The notes: generated from the sequence alone by a model not told the origin. A stretch of 64,000 nt of DNA from Variovorax paradoxus B4 (GCF_000463015.1 NC_022247.1:806001-870000); one strand, 5' to 3'. Positions 1-15,232 are shown, counted from the first letter of the stretch. Numbers and translations: made by a program.

Positions 1-2778
<2,778 letters not shown>

Positions 2779-2799
2779 TTTGAAAAGGGAAAGAGTCTT

Positions 2800-7029
<4,230 letters not shown>

Positions 7030-7062
7030 CTGGTTAGCATCACCGGCCATGACCGGTACCCG

Positions 7063-7098
7063 ACGCCCCCCGACCGCCTCCGGTTGGGGGGCGTTTTT
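7063..7098 (+). terminator. Intrinsic terminator of the rpoBC operon
   Basis: A 13-bp stem (7063-7075 with 7082-7094, one G-T pair) has a GCCTCC loop and is followed by a T run. The ACGCCCCCC arm pairs with GGGGGGCGT. It lies 34 bases after the rpoC stop. Confidence 0.93.
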
Positions 7099-7131
7099 CT
7101 TTGAGTTTTTTATTACGAAGCGTTTTTGCCG

Positions 7132-7734
7132 ATGAGCGTGTTGCCCGATTCGATGGCCGGCTGGATCGTCGTTGCCGTGCTCCTGTTCTGGTTCGTGGGC
7201 GCATACAACCGGCTCGTGCGCCTGCGCGCGGCAGTGCTGCAGGCCTACGCCACGCTCGATGCGGCCCTTCGAAAGCAGCTGGACTTCGTCCAGGCCAGCA
7301 TCACGGCCGCCTCGCCGGAAAAAGATGCATCCAGCCATTCGTCGGCCGTGGCGCCGCTGCAGGCCGCCACCACCCAGCTTGCAACCCTGCTGGGCGCGAC
7401 CCGGCAGCATCCGCTCGACCCCGGCGGCATGGCCGCGTTGGCCACCGCACTGCAGGTGCTGATCACGGCCTGGCAGCGCCAGCACCCGGACGCAGTGACG
7501 GTTTTCGACGCCGACGGAACGCTCTCGCGGCCGGCGCCCCTGCTGCCGGCCGGCGCCAGTGCGGCATCCGGCACACTCGAACCCATGGCCTGGCCCGAGC
7601 CGTCGGCCGCGGCGGAAATTGCACGCAGCCAGTTCAACCTGGCGGTGGGGCAGTACAACGCGGCCATCGTCCAGTTTCCGGCGCTGCTGGTGGCATGGAT
7701 GGTGCGTTTGCGCCCGGCCGCGCCGCTGCTTTGA
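7132..7734 (+). CDS. LemA-like single-pass membrane protein
   Basis: A ~200-residue protein of unknown function. One membrane helix spans about residues 8-25 and is followed by YNRLVRLRAAVLQAYATLD, which matches the start of LemA-family proteins (YNxLVxLR, then a long helix). The C-terminal end (QFNLAVGQYNAAIVQFPALL) also matches the LemA ending (YNxxxxxFPxxL). The middle is divergent and Ala-rich, so this is a distant member. ATG 7132 is chosen; a TTG two codons earlier (7126) is possible. No clear ribosome site is seen. LemA proteins are tied to the cell envelope, but their role is not settled. Confidence 0.75.
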   Translation: MSVLPDSMAGWIVVAVLLFWFVGAYNRLVRLRAAVLQAYATLDAALRKQLDFVQASITAASPEKDASSHSSAVAPLQAATTQLATLLGATRQHPLDPGGMAALATALQVLITAWQRQHPDAVTVFDADGTLSRPAPLLPAGASAASGTLEPMAWPEPSAAAEIARSQFNLAVGQYNAAIVQFPALLVAWMVRLRPAAPLL

Positions 7735-7875
7735 AGTTGTCCGGACGCCGGCGTTGCATTTTTTCTTCGTACGCTCGTGGGGCGCCGCGCTTGCCGCACG
7801 CCCGTTAACGCCCATTACCATCGCCCCAACTTGTCAGAACTACCTTCCGATCATCCCGCCGGCACGGCTGCGCCG

Positions 7876-9222
7876 ATGCAACCCCCGCTGTGGCGCCAAC
7901 TGCAGCTGACCGCGGCGGCGCTCGCGTCGATTCGCGCCGGCAGCTCGGGCACCGCCGCGTTCGACGCCGTCGAGCCCGCCATGCGCCCCGGCGTGCAGGC
8001 GCTCGGCTTCCAGGTGCTGCGCTGGCTTGGCCGCGCCGAGGCCCTGCGCCGCCATCTGGCCAAGCGCACGCCGCCACCGCTGCCCGACGCGCTCTTGTGC
8101 ACCGCATTGGCGCTGGCCTGGGATGCGCAGCACGCGCCCTACGAGCCCTTCACGCTGGTCGACCAGGCCGTCGAGGCGGCAAAGCGCAATCCCGCCACGC
8201 GCGCGCAGGCGAGCTTCATCAATGCCTGCCTGCGGCGCTTCCTGCGCGAGCGCGACGAGCTCGTGGCCGCGACCGACCATGAACCGGTGGCGCAGTGGAA
8301 CCACCCGCGCTGGTGGATCGAGCGGCTCAAGCGCGACCACCCGCGCGACTGGCAGCGGGTGCTTGCCGCCGACAACGCGCAGCCGCCGATGACGCTGCGC
8401 GTCAATCTCCGGAAGACCACCGTGCCTTCCTATCAGCTGGCGCTCCAGTCGGTGGGCCTGGCGGCCATCCGGGTGGGGGAGGCGGGGCTGCAGCTGGCGC
8501 GTGCGCGCCCGGTGCAGCAGCTGCCCGGTTTTGCCGACGGCGAATGCTCGGTGCAGGATGCCGCCGCGCAACTGGCTGCGCCACTGCTGCTCGAGGGCCT
8601 GCTGCCCGTGGCCGGGGCGGCCGGGGCGGCCGGGGCAACGCCGCTGCGCGTGCTCGACGCCTGCGCCGCCCCTGGCGGCAAGACCGCGCACCTGCTGGAA
8701 TTCGCCGGCCCGGCGGCCATCGAAGTGACGGCGCTCGAGGTCGATGCCGCCCGCAGCCGCCGCATCGACGAAACCCTGGCCCGGCTCGGCCTCTCCGCCA
8801 AGGTGGTGGTGGCCGACGCCGCGCGCCCGTCCACGTGGTGGGACGGCAAGCCTTTCGACGCCATCCTGCTCGATGCGCCCTGTACCGCCTCGGGCATTGT
8901 CCGGCGCCATCCCGATGTGCGCTGGCTGCGCCGCGAGAGCGACACCGCCCAGCTGGCGGTCCAGCAGGCGGCGCTGCTCGCGGCCCTCTGGCCCCTGGTC
9001 CGGCCCGGCGGCCGGCTGCTCTACTGCACCTGTTCCGTGTTCCGGGAAGAGGGCTCGCAACAAATCGATGCGTTTCTTGCGCACAACACCGACGCCCGAT
9101 TGGGGGCGTCGCCAGGCCATTTGCTTCCCCAAAGCGGGGCGAATGCCCGTGCCGTCCCGGACAATCCCTCAGGTGACCACGACGGCTTCTTCTACGCCCT
9201 GCTTGAAAAACGTCCGCGCTGA
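7876..9222 (+). CDS. rsmB: 16S rRNA (cytosine-967-C5)-methyltransferase
   Basis: Methylates C967 of 16S rRNA using S-adenosylmethionine; cytoplasmic. The N-terminal NusB-like RNA-binding domain covers about residues 1-140. The SAM-binding loop DACAAPGGKT is near residue 262. The two RsmB cysteines are seen in DAPCTASG (C336, which releases the product) and YCTCSVFREEGS (the nucleophile region). The ATG at 7876 gives 448 residues and aligns with the usual N-terminus; a TTG at 7831 would add 15. It overlaps the next gene by about 20 bases if that gene starts at TTG 9203. The rsmB-DUF4390-ntrY order is common in Burkholderiales. Confidence 0.95.
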   Translation: MQPPLWRQLQLTAAALASIRAGSSGTAAFDAVEPAMRPGVQALGFQVLRWLGRAEALRRHLAKRTPPPLPDALLCTALALAWDAQHAPYEPFTLVDQAVEAAKRNPATRAQASFINACLRRFLRERDELVAATDHEPVAQWNHPRWWIERLKRDHPRDWQRVLAADNAQPPMTLRVNLRKTTVPSYQLALQSVGLAAIRVGEAGLQLARARPVQQLPGFADGECSVQDAAAQLAAPLLLEGLLPVAGAAGAAGATPLRVLDACAAPGGKTAHLLEFAGPAAIEVTALEVDAARSRRIDETLARLGLSAKVVVADAARPSTWWDGKPFDAILLDAPCTASGIVRRHPDVRWLRRESDTAQLAVQQAALLAALWPLVRPGGRLLYCTCSVFREEGSQQIDAFLAHNTDARLGASPGHLLPQSGANARAVPDNPSGDHDGFFYALLEKRPR

Positions 9223-9850
9223 GGCCCGCAGGCGGCGCCTCCTGGCGCCGCTGGCCGGGCTGGTGCTGGCCTGGGCATTGCTGCTGACCTGCCTGCTCCC
9301 CATCGCGGTGGCGCAGGGGCGCGTCGTTCCATCGGTCGCCCAGATGCGCCTGGAGCAGGCCGACGACGGCGTCTATCTCACTGCGGCCGTGCAGTTCGAG
9401 CTGCCGTCGCTGGTCGAAGAGGTGCTCGACAAGGGCATTGCCATCTACTTCGTGGCCGAGGCCGAGGTCTTCCAGGAGCGCTGGTACTGGACCGACCGCA
9501 AGGTGGCGCAGGTCACGCGCCACATGCGGCTGGCCTACCAGCCGCTCACGCGCCGCTGGCGGCTCAACGTGTCGCCGGTGCCCATTACCGGCGCCGCGGG
9601 CTTCGGCGTTTCGCTGAACCAGAACTTCGACAGCCTTGCCGACGCCATGGATGCCGTCAAGCGCGTGGGCCGGCTGCGGCTGGGCGATGCGGCCGAAATC
9701 GGCGACGAGCCGCTGCACCAGGTCATGTTCCGCTTCCGGCTCGACACCTCGCAGCTGCCGCGTCCGTTCCAGATCGGCGTGGTCGGCCAGGCCGACTGGA
9801 ACATCGTGGCCGAGCGCAGCGCCAAGCTGGCGCTGGAGAAACAGCGGTGA
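9203..9850 (+). CDS. DUF4390 secreted or membrane-anchored protein
   Basis: Function unknown. An Arg-rich N-terminus (EARRRRLL) and a hydrophobic stretch ending LPIAVAQG look like a signal peptide or anchor. The remainder matches the DUF4390 pattern, with a conserved RWYWTDRKVAQ core and DWNIVAERS near the end. The gene lies between rsmB and ntrY and overlaps ntrY by four bases (GTGA). It is therefore translated with the kinase and may assist it, but that is inference. The TTG start at 9203 puts the signal peptide at the very N-terminus; an in-frame ATG at 9143 would add 20 residues inside rsmB. Confidence 0.85.
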   Translation: MKNVRAEARRRRLLAPLAGLVLAWALLLTCLLPIAVAQGRVVPSVAQMRLEQADDGVYLTAAVQFELPSLVEEVLDKGIAIYFVAEAEVFQERWYWTDRKVAQVTRHMRLAYQPLTRRWRLNVSPVPITGAAGFGVSLNQNFDSLADAMDAVKRVGRLRLGDAAEIGDEPLHQVMFRFRLDTSQLPRPFQIGVVGQADWNIVAERSAKLALEKQR

Positions 9851-12177
9851 GCAACAAACCGCGCAGCGGCGCGGCGGCCACACCCGCCGCACGCCGCTCG
9901 CGCGCGGTCCGCTGGGCCGTGGGCGTGGGCGCCGCGCTGGTCACGGCCATCGGCCTGGTGCTGATGTTCCTGCTGGCCCAGGCCACCAACAACCGCGCGC
10001 TGTACGAGCGCTACTACGTGCGGCTTTTCGGCATCAACGTGGTGGTGGCGGTGCTGCTGGTGCTGGTGATCGGCTGGGTCGCCTTCCGGCTGCTGCGGCG
10101 GCTGCGCCAGGGCAAGTTCGGCAGCCGCCTGCTCATCAAGCTCGCGGCCATCTTCGCGCTGGTGGGCGTGGTGCCGGGCGCGCTGGTCTACGTGGTGTCC
10201 TACCAGTTCGTCGCGCGTTCGATCGAAAGCTGGTTCGACGTCAAGGTCGAAGGCGCGCTCGACGCCGGCCTGAACCTTGGCCGCGCCACGCTCGATTCGC
10301 TCGCGGACGACCTGGCCGCCAAGACGCGCGTGGCCAGCGCCCAGCTGGTCCAGGTGCCCGATGCGAGCGCCGGCCTCGTCCTCGAGCGCATCCGCGACCA
10401 GCTCCAGGCCAGCGACGTGGTGCTCTGGACCGGCTCCGGCCAGCTGATTGCCGGCGCGGGCGCCTCGCGCTTTCAGCTCAACCCCGAACGGCCGACCACC
10501 CAGCAGCTGCGGCAGGTGCGCGCCGACCGCGCCATCGCCCACATCGAAGGCCTGGACGAAACCGCGGCGCCGGGCACCAACCTGCCGCCCGCCAGCGTGC
10601 GCGCACTCGCGATGGTGCAGCGCCCGGGCTTCGACTTCGACACGGCGCCGCGCTTCCTCCAGGTCACGCAGCCGCTGCCGCCCGCGGTGGTTGCCAACGC
10701 GCTCGCCGTGCAGGAGGCCAACCGCGAATACCAGGAGCGGGCCCTCGCCCGCGAGGGCCTGCGGCGGATGTACATCGGTACCCTCACGCTGAGCCTTTTC
10801 CTGGCCGTGTTCGGCGCCGTGCTGCTGGCGGTGCTGTTCGGCAACCAGCTCGCGCGGCCGCTGCTCGTGCTGGCGGACGGCGTGCGCCAGGTGGCCGGCG
10901 GCGACCTGCGGCCGACCGCCGTGCTGCAGGGCAAGGACGAGCTGGGCGGCCTCACGCGCTCCTTCGCCGTCATGACCCAGCAGCTGGCCGACGCCCGCGG
11001 CGCGGTCGAAAAGACCATGGGCCAGCTCGACGCCGCGCGTGCCAACCTGCAGACCATCCTGGACAACCTGACCTCCGGCGTGATCGTGCTCGACGCCAAG
11101 GGCACCATACTTTCCACCAATCCGGGCGCCACCCGCGTGCTGCGCGCGCCCCTGGCCGCCTACGAGGGCATGCCGCTCGCCCAGGTGCCCGGCCTGGCCG
11201 ACTTCGGCAACAGCGTGCAGCAGCAGTTCGACGAATTCCAGGTCGAGCGCCTGCAGCACGGCCTCGACCACTGGCAGCACGCCTTCGAGCTGCACGCCAC
11301 CGGCAACGACCTGCCGCAGCAGGACAGCGCCATCAACATCGTCGCGCGCGGTGCGGAGCTGCCGGGCGCCGCGCGGCTGCTGGTGTTCGACGACATCTCC
11401 GAAATCGTCTCCGCCCAGCGCGCGCAGGCCTGGGGCGAAGTGGCGCGCCGCCTGGCCCACGAAATCAAGAACCCGCTCACGCCCATCCAGCTCTCGGCCG
11501 AACGGCTCGAAATGAAGCTCTCCGGCAAGGTTGCGCCGCCCGAGCAGGCCGTGCTCGTCAAGTCGGTCAAGACCATCGTCGACCAGGTCGACGCCATGAA
11601 GCGGCTGGTCAACGAGTTCCGCGACTATGCCCGCCTGCCCGCGGCCGATCTCAAGCCCGTCGACCTCAACGCGCTGCTGACCGACGTGCTCCACCTCTAC
11701 AGCGCCGAGAGCTCGCCCATTGCGCTGCGCTCGGAGCTCGACGAGCGCTGCCCGCCCATCCGCGGCGACGCGCAGCAGATCCGCCAGGTCATCCACAACC
11801 TGCTGCAGAACGCGCAGGACGCCGCCGAGGCGGCCGCCAGCACCACCGGCCGGGCCGGCGAGGTTGTCATTCGCACCCGCCTGGGCGATTCGGGCCAGCG
11901 CGTGCGCCTGACCGTGCAGGACAGCGGGCCGGGTTTTGCCGAGAACATCCTGAAGCGCGCCTTCGAACCGTACGTCACCACGAAAACAAAAGGTACAGGT
12001 TTGGGGCTGGCCGTGGTCAAGAAGATCGCGGACGAACACGGTGCCCGCATCGAGCTTTCCAACCGCGTTGTCGATGGGGCTGTGGCAGGGGCGCAAGTCT
12101 CGCTATCATTCGCGCTGGCAGGCGAGCCGCAAACAGCGGTCGCTCACATTGAAGATCCGAAGTCTTCCGCCGCCTGA
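9847..12177 (+). CDS. ntrY: NtrY-type membrane sensor histidine kinase
   Basis: Sensor kinase of 776 residues, the family linked to nitrogen and redox control. Two or three membrane helices lie in residues ~20-115, then a periplasmic segment and another helix at about 305-325. HAMP follows (GNQLARPLLVLADGVRQV), then a PAS domain and a HisKA domain with the phosphorylated His at 538 (RLAHEIKNPLTPIQ). The ATPase domain has N-box NLLQNAQDA and G-boxes DSGPGF and GTGLGLAVVKKI. The GTG start overlaps the DUF4390 gene. Its partner is the response regulator at 12267. NtrY is assigned by architecture and neighbours; the signal sensed is not visible. Confidence 0.9.
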   Translation: MSNKPRSGAAATPAARRSRAVRWAVGVGAALVTAIGLVLMFLLAQATNNRALYERYYVRLFGINVVVAVLLVLVIGWVAFRLLRRLRQGKFGSRLLIKLAAIFALVGVVPGALVYVVSYQFVARSIESWFDVKVEGALDAGLNLGRATLDSLADDLAAKTRVASAQLVQVPDASAGLVLERIRDQLQASDVVLWTGSGQLIAGAGASRFQLNPERPTTQQLRQVRADRAIAHIEGLDETAAPGTNLPPASVRALAMVQRPGFDFDTAPRFLQVTQPLPPAVVANALAVQEANREYQERALAREGLRRMYIGTLTLSLFLAVFGAVLLAVLFGNQLARPLLVLADGVRQVAGGDLRPTAVLQGKDELGGLTRSFAVMTQQLADARGAVEKTMGQLDAARANLQTILDNLTSGVIVLDAKGTILSTNPGATRVLRAPLAAYEGMPLAQVPGLADFGNSVQQQFDEFQVERLQHGLDHWQHAFELHATGNDLPQQDSAINIVARGAELPGAARLLVFDDISEIVSAQRAQAWGEVARRLAHEIKNPLTPIQLSAERLEMKLSGKVAPPEQAVLVKSVKTIVDQVDAMKRLVNEFRDYARLPAADLKPVDLNALLTDVLHLYSAESSPIALRSELDERCPPIRGDAQQIRQVIHNLLQNAQDAAEAAASTTGRAGEVVIRTRLGDSGQRVRLTVQDSGPGFAENILKRAFEPYVTTKTKGTGLGLAVVKKIADEHGARIELSNRVVDGAVAGAQVSLSFALAGEPQTAVAHIEDPKSSAA

Positions 12178-12266
12178 GCGCGAAAGAAATCCATCGCGCA
12201 GACGATGGAACGGCTGGCGGACCCTACACACATTGCAGATACCGGCGCATACAACAAGCAGCACTC

Positions 12267-12968
12267 ATGGCAAACATTCTCGTGGTCGATGACGAGCTGG
12301 GCATTAGGGACCTGCTCTTCGAAATTCTCAATGACGAAGGCCACAACGTGGAGTTGGCGGAAAACGCGGCCGAGGCACGCGCTGCGCGGCAGCGCGCACG
12401 GCCCGACCTCGTGCTGCTCGACATCTGGATGCCCGACACCGACGGCGTCACGCTGCTCAAGGAGTGGTCCACCGCCGGGCTGCTGAGCATGCCCGTCATC
12501 ATGATGAGCGGCCACGCCACCATCGATACCGCCGTCGACGCCACCCGCATCGGGGCCTTCGCGTTCCTCGAGAAACCCATCACGCTGCAGAAGCTCCTGA
12601 AGGCCGTGGAGCAGGGCCTTGCGCGCGAGAACGCCAGGCGCGCGGCGGCGGGCGTCGTGCCCCCAGCCCCTGGCATCAATCCCTCGGCCGCCATCACCAC
12701 CACCGGCGACAGCCTGCTGCTGGCGTCGCTCGCCTCCGTGCCGGTGCCCGACGCCGGACCGCAGTCGACCCAGAGCTTCGACCTCGACCGCCCGCTGCGC
12801 GACGCGCGCGACGGTTTCGAGAAGGCCTACTTCGAATTCCATCTGGCCATGGAGAACGGCTCGATGACCCGCGTGGCCGAGAAGACCGGGCTGGAGCGCA
12901 CCCACCTCTATCGCAAGCTCAAACAACTTGGCGTCGATCTTTCGAGAGGGCGCAGAAGCGCTGTATAA
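12267..12968 (+). CDS. Response regulator, receiver plus Fis-type HTH (NtrX-like without AAA+)
   Basis: Partner of the NtrY-type kinase, 233 residues. The receiver domain spans residues 1-120 with the acidic pair D8/D9, phospho-acceptor D52 (LLDIWMP) and the lysine in FLEKPI. A low-complexity linker of ~60 residues leads to a C-terminal Fis-type helix-turn-helix (VAEKTGLERTHLYRKLKQLG). Canonical NtrX has a sigma-54 AAA+ domain between these parts; here it is absent. The protein therefore probably binds DNA as a RegA/ActR-style regulator, not as a sigma-54 activator. The 89-base gap after ntrY holds no terminator. Confidence 0.9.
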   Translation: MANILVVDDELGIRDLLFEILNDEGHNVELAENAAEARAARQRARPDLVLLDIWMPDTDGVTLLKEWSTAGLLSMPVIMMSGHATIDTAVDATRIGAFAFLEKPITLQKLLKAVEQGLARENARRAAAGVVPPAPGINPSAAITTTGDSLLLASLASVPVPDAGPQSTQSFDLDRPLRDARDGFEKAYFEFHLAMENGSMTRVAEKTGLERTHLYRKLKQLGVDLSRGRRSAV

Positions 12969-12969
12969 T
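12941..12969 (+). promoter_or_regulatory. Probable tRNA-Phe promoter overlapping the regulator stop codon
   Basis: An exact TATAAT (12964-12969) contains the TAA stop (12966-12968) of the preceding regulator gene. It lies 17 bases before the tRNA. A weak -35 (TTCGAG, 12941-12946) sits at 17-base spacing. Confidence 0.6.
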
Positions 12970-12986
12970 TTAAGGCTGCACACCAA

Positions 12987-13062
12987 GGCCCGGTAGCTCA
13001 GTTGGTAGAGCAGCGGATTGAAAATCCGCGTGTCGGTGGTTCGATTCCGCCCCAGGCCACCA
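12987..13062 (+). tRNA. tRNA-Phe (GAA)
   Basis: A 76-nt cloverleaf with encoded CCA. D stem GCTC/GAGC, anticodon stem GCGGA/TCCGC, anticodon GAA at 13020-13022, T stem GGTGG/CCGCC with loop TTCGATT. The acceptor stem GGCCCGG/CCAGGCC pairs except for one C-A mismatch (C12991 with A13054). The mismatch lies in the 3' half, the side an integrating element would replace. Otherwise a normal tRNA-Phe. Confidence 0.97.
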
Positions 13063-13180
13063 TTTTCTTTCTCGGTAGATCCCAAGTCAGCTCAAAAGCC
13101 CTTGTACATCAAGGACTTAGCCTCAAAAAGGCGGCTCAAGCGGCATCACCGAATCTCACAAAGTCCCGTTCTTGCGCGTA

Positions 13181-13239
13181 CCCCACGGTGTACCCCAGAC
13201 TGCTTTTCAATCGCAGTCGATTTTGGGTACACCATGGGG
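13181..13239. repeat. Nested inverted repeats over the integrase start
   Basis: Outer arms 13181-13195 (CCCCACGGTGTACCC) and 13225-13239 (GGGTACACCATGGGG) match with one mismatch. Inner arms GACTGC (13198-13203) and GCAGTC (13213-13218) match exactly. The right outer arm contains the integrase ATG (13234). Probably an integrase-binding or self-regulation site. Confidence 0.6.
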
Positions 13240-13530
13240 CAACTCAACGAGCTTCAGATCAAGGCGGCAGCGCCGCGCAACAAGGAATATTTGCTGGCGG
13301 ACGGCGACGGTCTCTACCTTCGCGTGCGGCCGACCGGCAAGCGTGGGTTTATCGCTACAAGCGGCATGGCAAGGAGGCCAAGCTCAGCATCGGGCACTAC
13401 CCGGCGGTGACGCTTGCGGCGGCGCGCAGGAAGGCGCGTGCCGAAGCCGAGAAGCGCGCCGAAGGCGTGGACCCACGGGAGGCGCGGCGCGTGGAGGAGG
13501 AGCGCAATCGCGTTGCACGCCTCAATGCTG
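13234..13530 (+). pseudogene. Tyrosine integrase remnant (N-terminal arm-binding domain only)
   Basis: The start (MGQLNELQIKAAAP, then ADGDGLYLRVRPTGKR) is the typical N-terminus of P4/DUF4102-type tyrosine integrases, which insert islands into tRNA genes. Near 13342 the frame shifts by one base. The match continues in the next frame as WVYRYKRHGKEAKLSIGHYP and then ARRKARAEAEKRAEGVDP. After about 13530 the similarity stops, so the core-binding and catalytic domains are gone. The gene is therefore both frameshifted and truncated and cannot make a recombinase. Its place 171 bases after tRNA-Phe marks an old insertion. Confidence 0.85.
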
Positions 13531-13559
13531 TTGGCGCCGGCCGAAACTTGACCGCCGGG

Positions 13560-13679
13560 GCGGTTCATACTGCCCGCGAACAGCTCGCAGAGCTGGTTCG
13601 CATCCACTACCCCTACCACCCGCGCGTTGGTCTCGACGCCGAGGTTCTGGGGCGGTCTCGTTCGGGAGAGGAGCTCTGA
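13560..13679 (+). pseudogene. Short fragment resembling a transposon-accessory protein
   Basis: In the frame that ends at 13679, the stretch QLAELVRIHYPYHPRVG resembles the start of small proteins (DUF5372/Y4bN-like) found with recombinase cassettes. It has no credible start and ends after ~15 more residues. The identification rests on one short motif and is weak. Confidence 0.25.
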
Positions 13680-14061
13680 GACGGGACAACCTAGCAGGAC
13701 TTTCCATCGGGCCGTCTTTGGCATCCGCTGAATCCAATCGTTGGATGTCAGTCTTGATTCTCTGAATTCAGCCCCGACTTTGACTGCGCCAGGTCGAGAG
13801 CAGCAGTACCCGATCGCAAGCAGCGGACGTTCAAGATGCCGCCTGCAGCGGTACGCCGCCAATATTGGAGCTGTCCCCCTCAAATCAGCTGTCGGGCCGG
13901 CAAGATTGCCGGAACTCGGATGATTGCTGCGGGGCAGGCACCGTGAGGTCAAGCTGCGGCCACAGCCGACAGCAATCGCTGCATTGCGGACGCCAGAGGT
14001 AGTTTTGCCCGGCCAAACGCTATCGCGACGCCGTGCAATTGAGCCGGCCCGACCCTCAGCT

Positions 14062-14328
14062 TCAATGTGCGCGTACAGGAGTCTGGCGAATCTTGGTACC
14101 CAAGAATTTGTCCAAGGTACTCCCGGCTTTCACACCACAGGCGGAACACCAGCTTGCAAAGAGCAAGACGTCCAGAAAGTTCTCGCCACGTTCAATTTTT
14201 GAAATGTATGACTGCCCTACGCGAAGTGCGCTTGCCAACTGAGCTTGTGTGAGCCCCGCTTCCAACCGCAAGCTGCGCAGTAGAGAGCGGAGTTCCTCAT
14301 ATTTGGCATCGTAGAGCGAAACGGACAT
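14062..14328 (-). CDS. Small XRE-family HTH regulator
   Basis: An 88-residue DNA-binding protein. The Cro/C1 helix-turn-helix spans about residues 12-66, with AGLTQAQLASALRVGQSYIS then KIERGE typical of the family. There is no second domain. It is transcribed against its neighbours in the AT-richer island remnant and is probably foreign. Such proteins often control their own element or a toxin; no partner is visible here. The ATG at 14328 lies shortly before the divergent gene at 14423, so the ~95-base gap between them could hold shared operators. Confidence 0.8.
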   Translation of the reverse strand: MSVSLYDAKYEELRSLLRSLRLEAGLTQAQLASALRVGQSYISKIERGENFLDVLLFASWCSACGVKAGSTLDKFLGTKIRQTPVRAH

Positions 14329-14422
14329 CCATCAATCGTTAAGTCTCTTTCGGAATAGTCGTAAACAGACTAGAATCAACTGCTCTAGCTGAGACTTCTC
14401 CATCGTCGGCGAGTTGTTCCAC

Positions 14423-15094
14423 ATGCCCAATCGAACGTTTGCGTCTCCGCTCCCTAGTGCACGGCCCTTGCGTCTGCCGGTGTCGGTGACGCGCGCCCGC
14501 CCGCGACGGTCCGCACCTGTCGTGCGCAGCCTGTCCGCGGCGCGCATCGGCGCACAGGTCAGGGCGCTTCGCATGGCGGCCGAGGTGTCTGGCGGCGAAC
14601 TGGCCAAGACCTCGGGGATTTCTGCCTCGATGCTTTCTCGCATCGAGCGCGGTCTGGTCTCGCCGTCGGTGGAGACCTTGGAGCGCCTCGCGCAGGGCCT
14701 GCATGTGCCGACCTCACGCTTCTTCAGTGATCAGGCGCGGCGTACTGACTTTTGCCATGTGCGTGCAGGACATGGTGTCTTGGTCGATCGCATCGGTGCG
14801 GTGGCGGACTACCGCTATGAGCTGTTGGGCCATCTGCTGTCGGGCAACCTGTTCGTCGAGCCCTATCTGGTCGCGTTGCTACCCGGCGCCGATCCCTACG
14901 TGACCTTCCAACATCCGGGCCTCAAGTTTCTGTACTTCCTGTCCGGGGAGGTCACCTACCGATACGGCGCCAAGTCGGTTGCGGTTGGGGCAGGGGACGC
15001 GCTGCTGTTCGATGCGACCGCACTGCATGGGATCGAAGCCATTCAGAACGGGCCGGTGTCGTACCTGTCAGTGGTGTTCACGCTGCGAGAGTAG
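14423..15094 (+). CDS. XRE-family regulator with C-terminal cupin domain
   Basis: A transcription factor of 223 residues. The XRE helix-turn-helix lies at about residues 35-95 (ELAKTSGISASMLSRIERGL). The cupin_2 domain is at about 150-205 (FLYFLSGEVTYRYG, then GDALLFDATALHGIE). In this family the cupin binds a small molecule that changes DNA binding. The N-terminal ~35 residues are basic and Arg/Pro-rich. The ATG at 14423 is chosen over a TTG at 14414. No metabolic target gene remains downstream; a large palindrome does (15199-15232). Confidence 0.85.
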   Translation: MPNRTFASPLPSARPLRLPVSVTRARPRRSAPVVRSLSAARIGAQVRALRMAAEVSGGELAKTSGISASMLSRIERGLVSPSVETLERLAQGLHVPTSRFFSDQARRTDFCHVRAGHGVLVDRIGAVADYRYELLGHLLSGNLFVEPYLVALLPGADPYVTFQHPGLKFLYFLSGEVTYRYGAKSVAVGAGDALLFDATALHGIEAIQNGPVSYLSVVFTLRE

Positions 15095-15198
15095 GCTGTT
15101 CTTGGCGGGACTGCCGCGCAGCGGTGCGACGCGGATGCCCATTCGATGGGCCCCCCCGAATTCGCTACGTGCCGAATTCCCCTCTCTGTCCGGCTCTA

Positions 15199-15232
15199 TT
15201 TCTCGGTGTTCGGCATGCCGAACACCGAGAAA
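15199..15232. promoter_or_regulatory. 34-bp perfect palindrome, probable operator
   Basis: Each base of 15199-15215 is mirrored by 15216-15232 without mismatch; the centre is CGGCATGCCG and the flanks are TTTCTCGGTGTT and AACACCGAGAAA. There is no T run, so it is not a terminator. The core GTTCG-N6-CGAAC resembles sites of IclR-type or other dimeric repressors (inference). It lies 105 bases after the XRE-cupin gene. Confidence 0.6.

Larger units (their letters stand above)
13063..14061. other. Island remnant next to tRNA-Phe with no intact gene
   Basis: About 1 kb without an intact gene. It holds a hairpin-forming stretch at 13094-13120 just after the tRNA, nested inverted repeats (13181-13239) at a broken integrase gene and fragments of unknown origin. 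Base composition is visibly less GC-rich than the flanks, especially beyond 13680. Both strands have only short or shifted frames. I read it as a decayed integrative element. Confidence 0.6.

Noticed and set aside
13314..13952. 212-codon minus-strand frame over the island remnant
   Set aside because: No domain or ribosome site, and it runs antisense to the integrase fragment.
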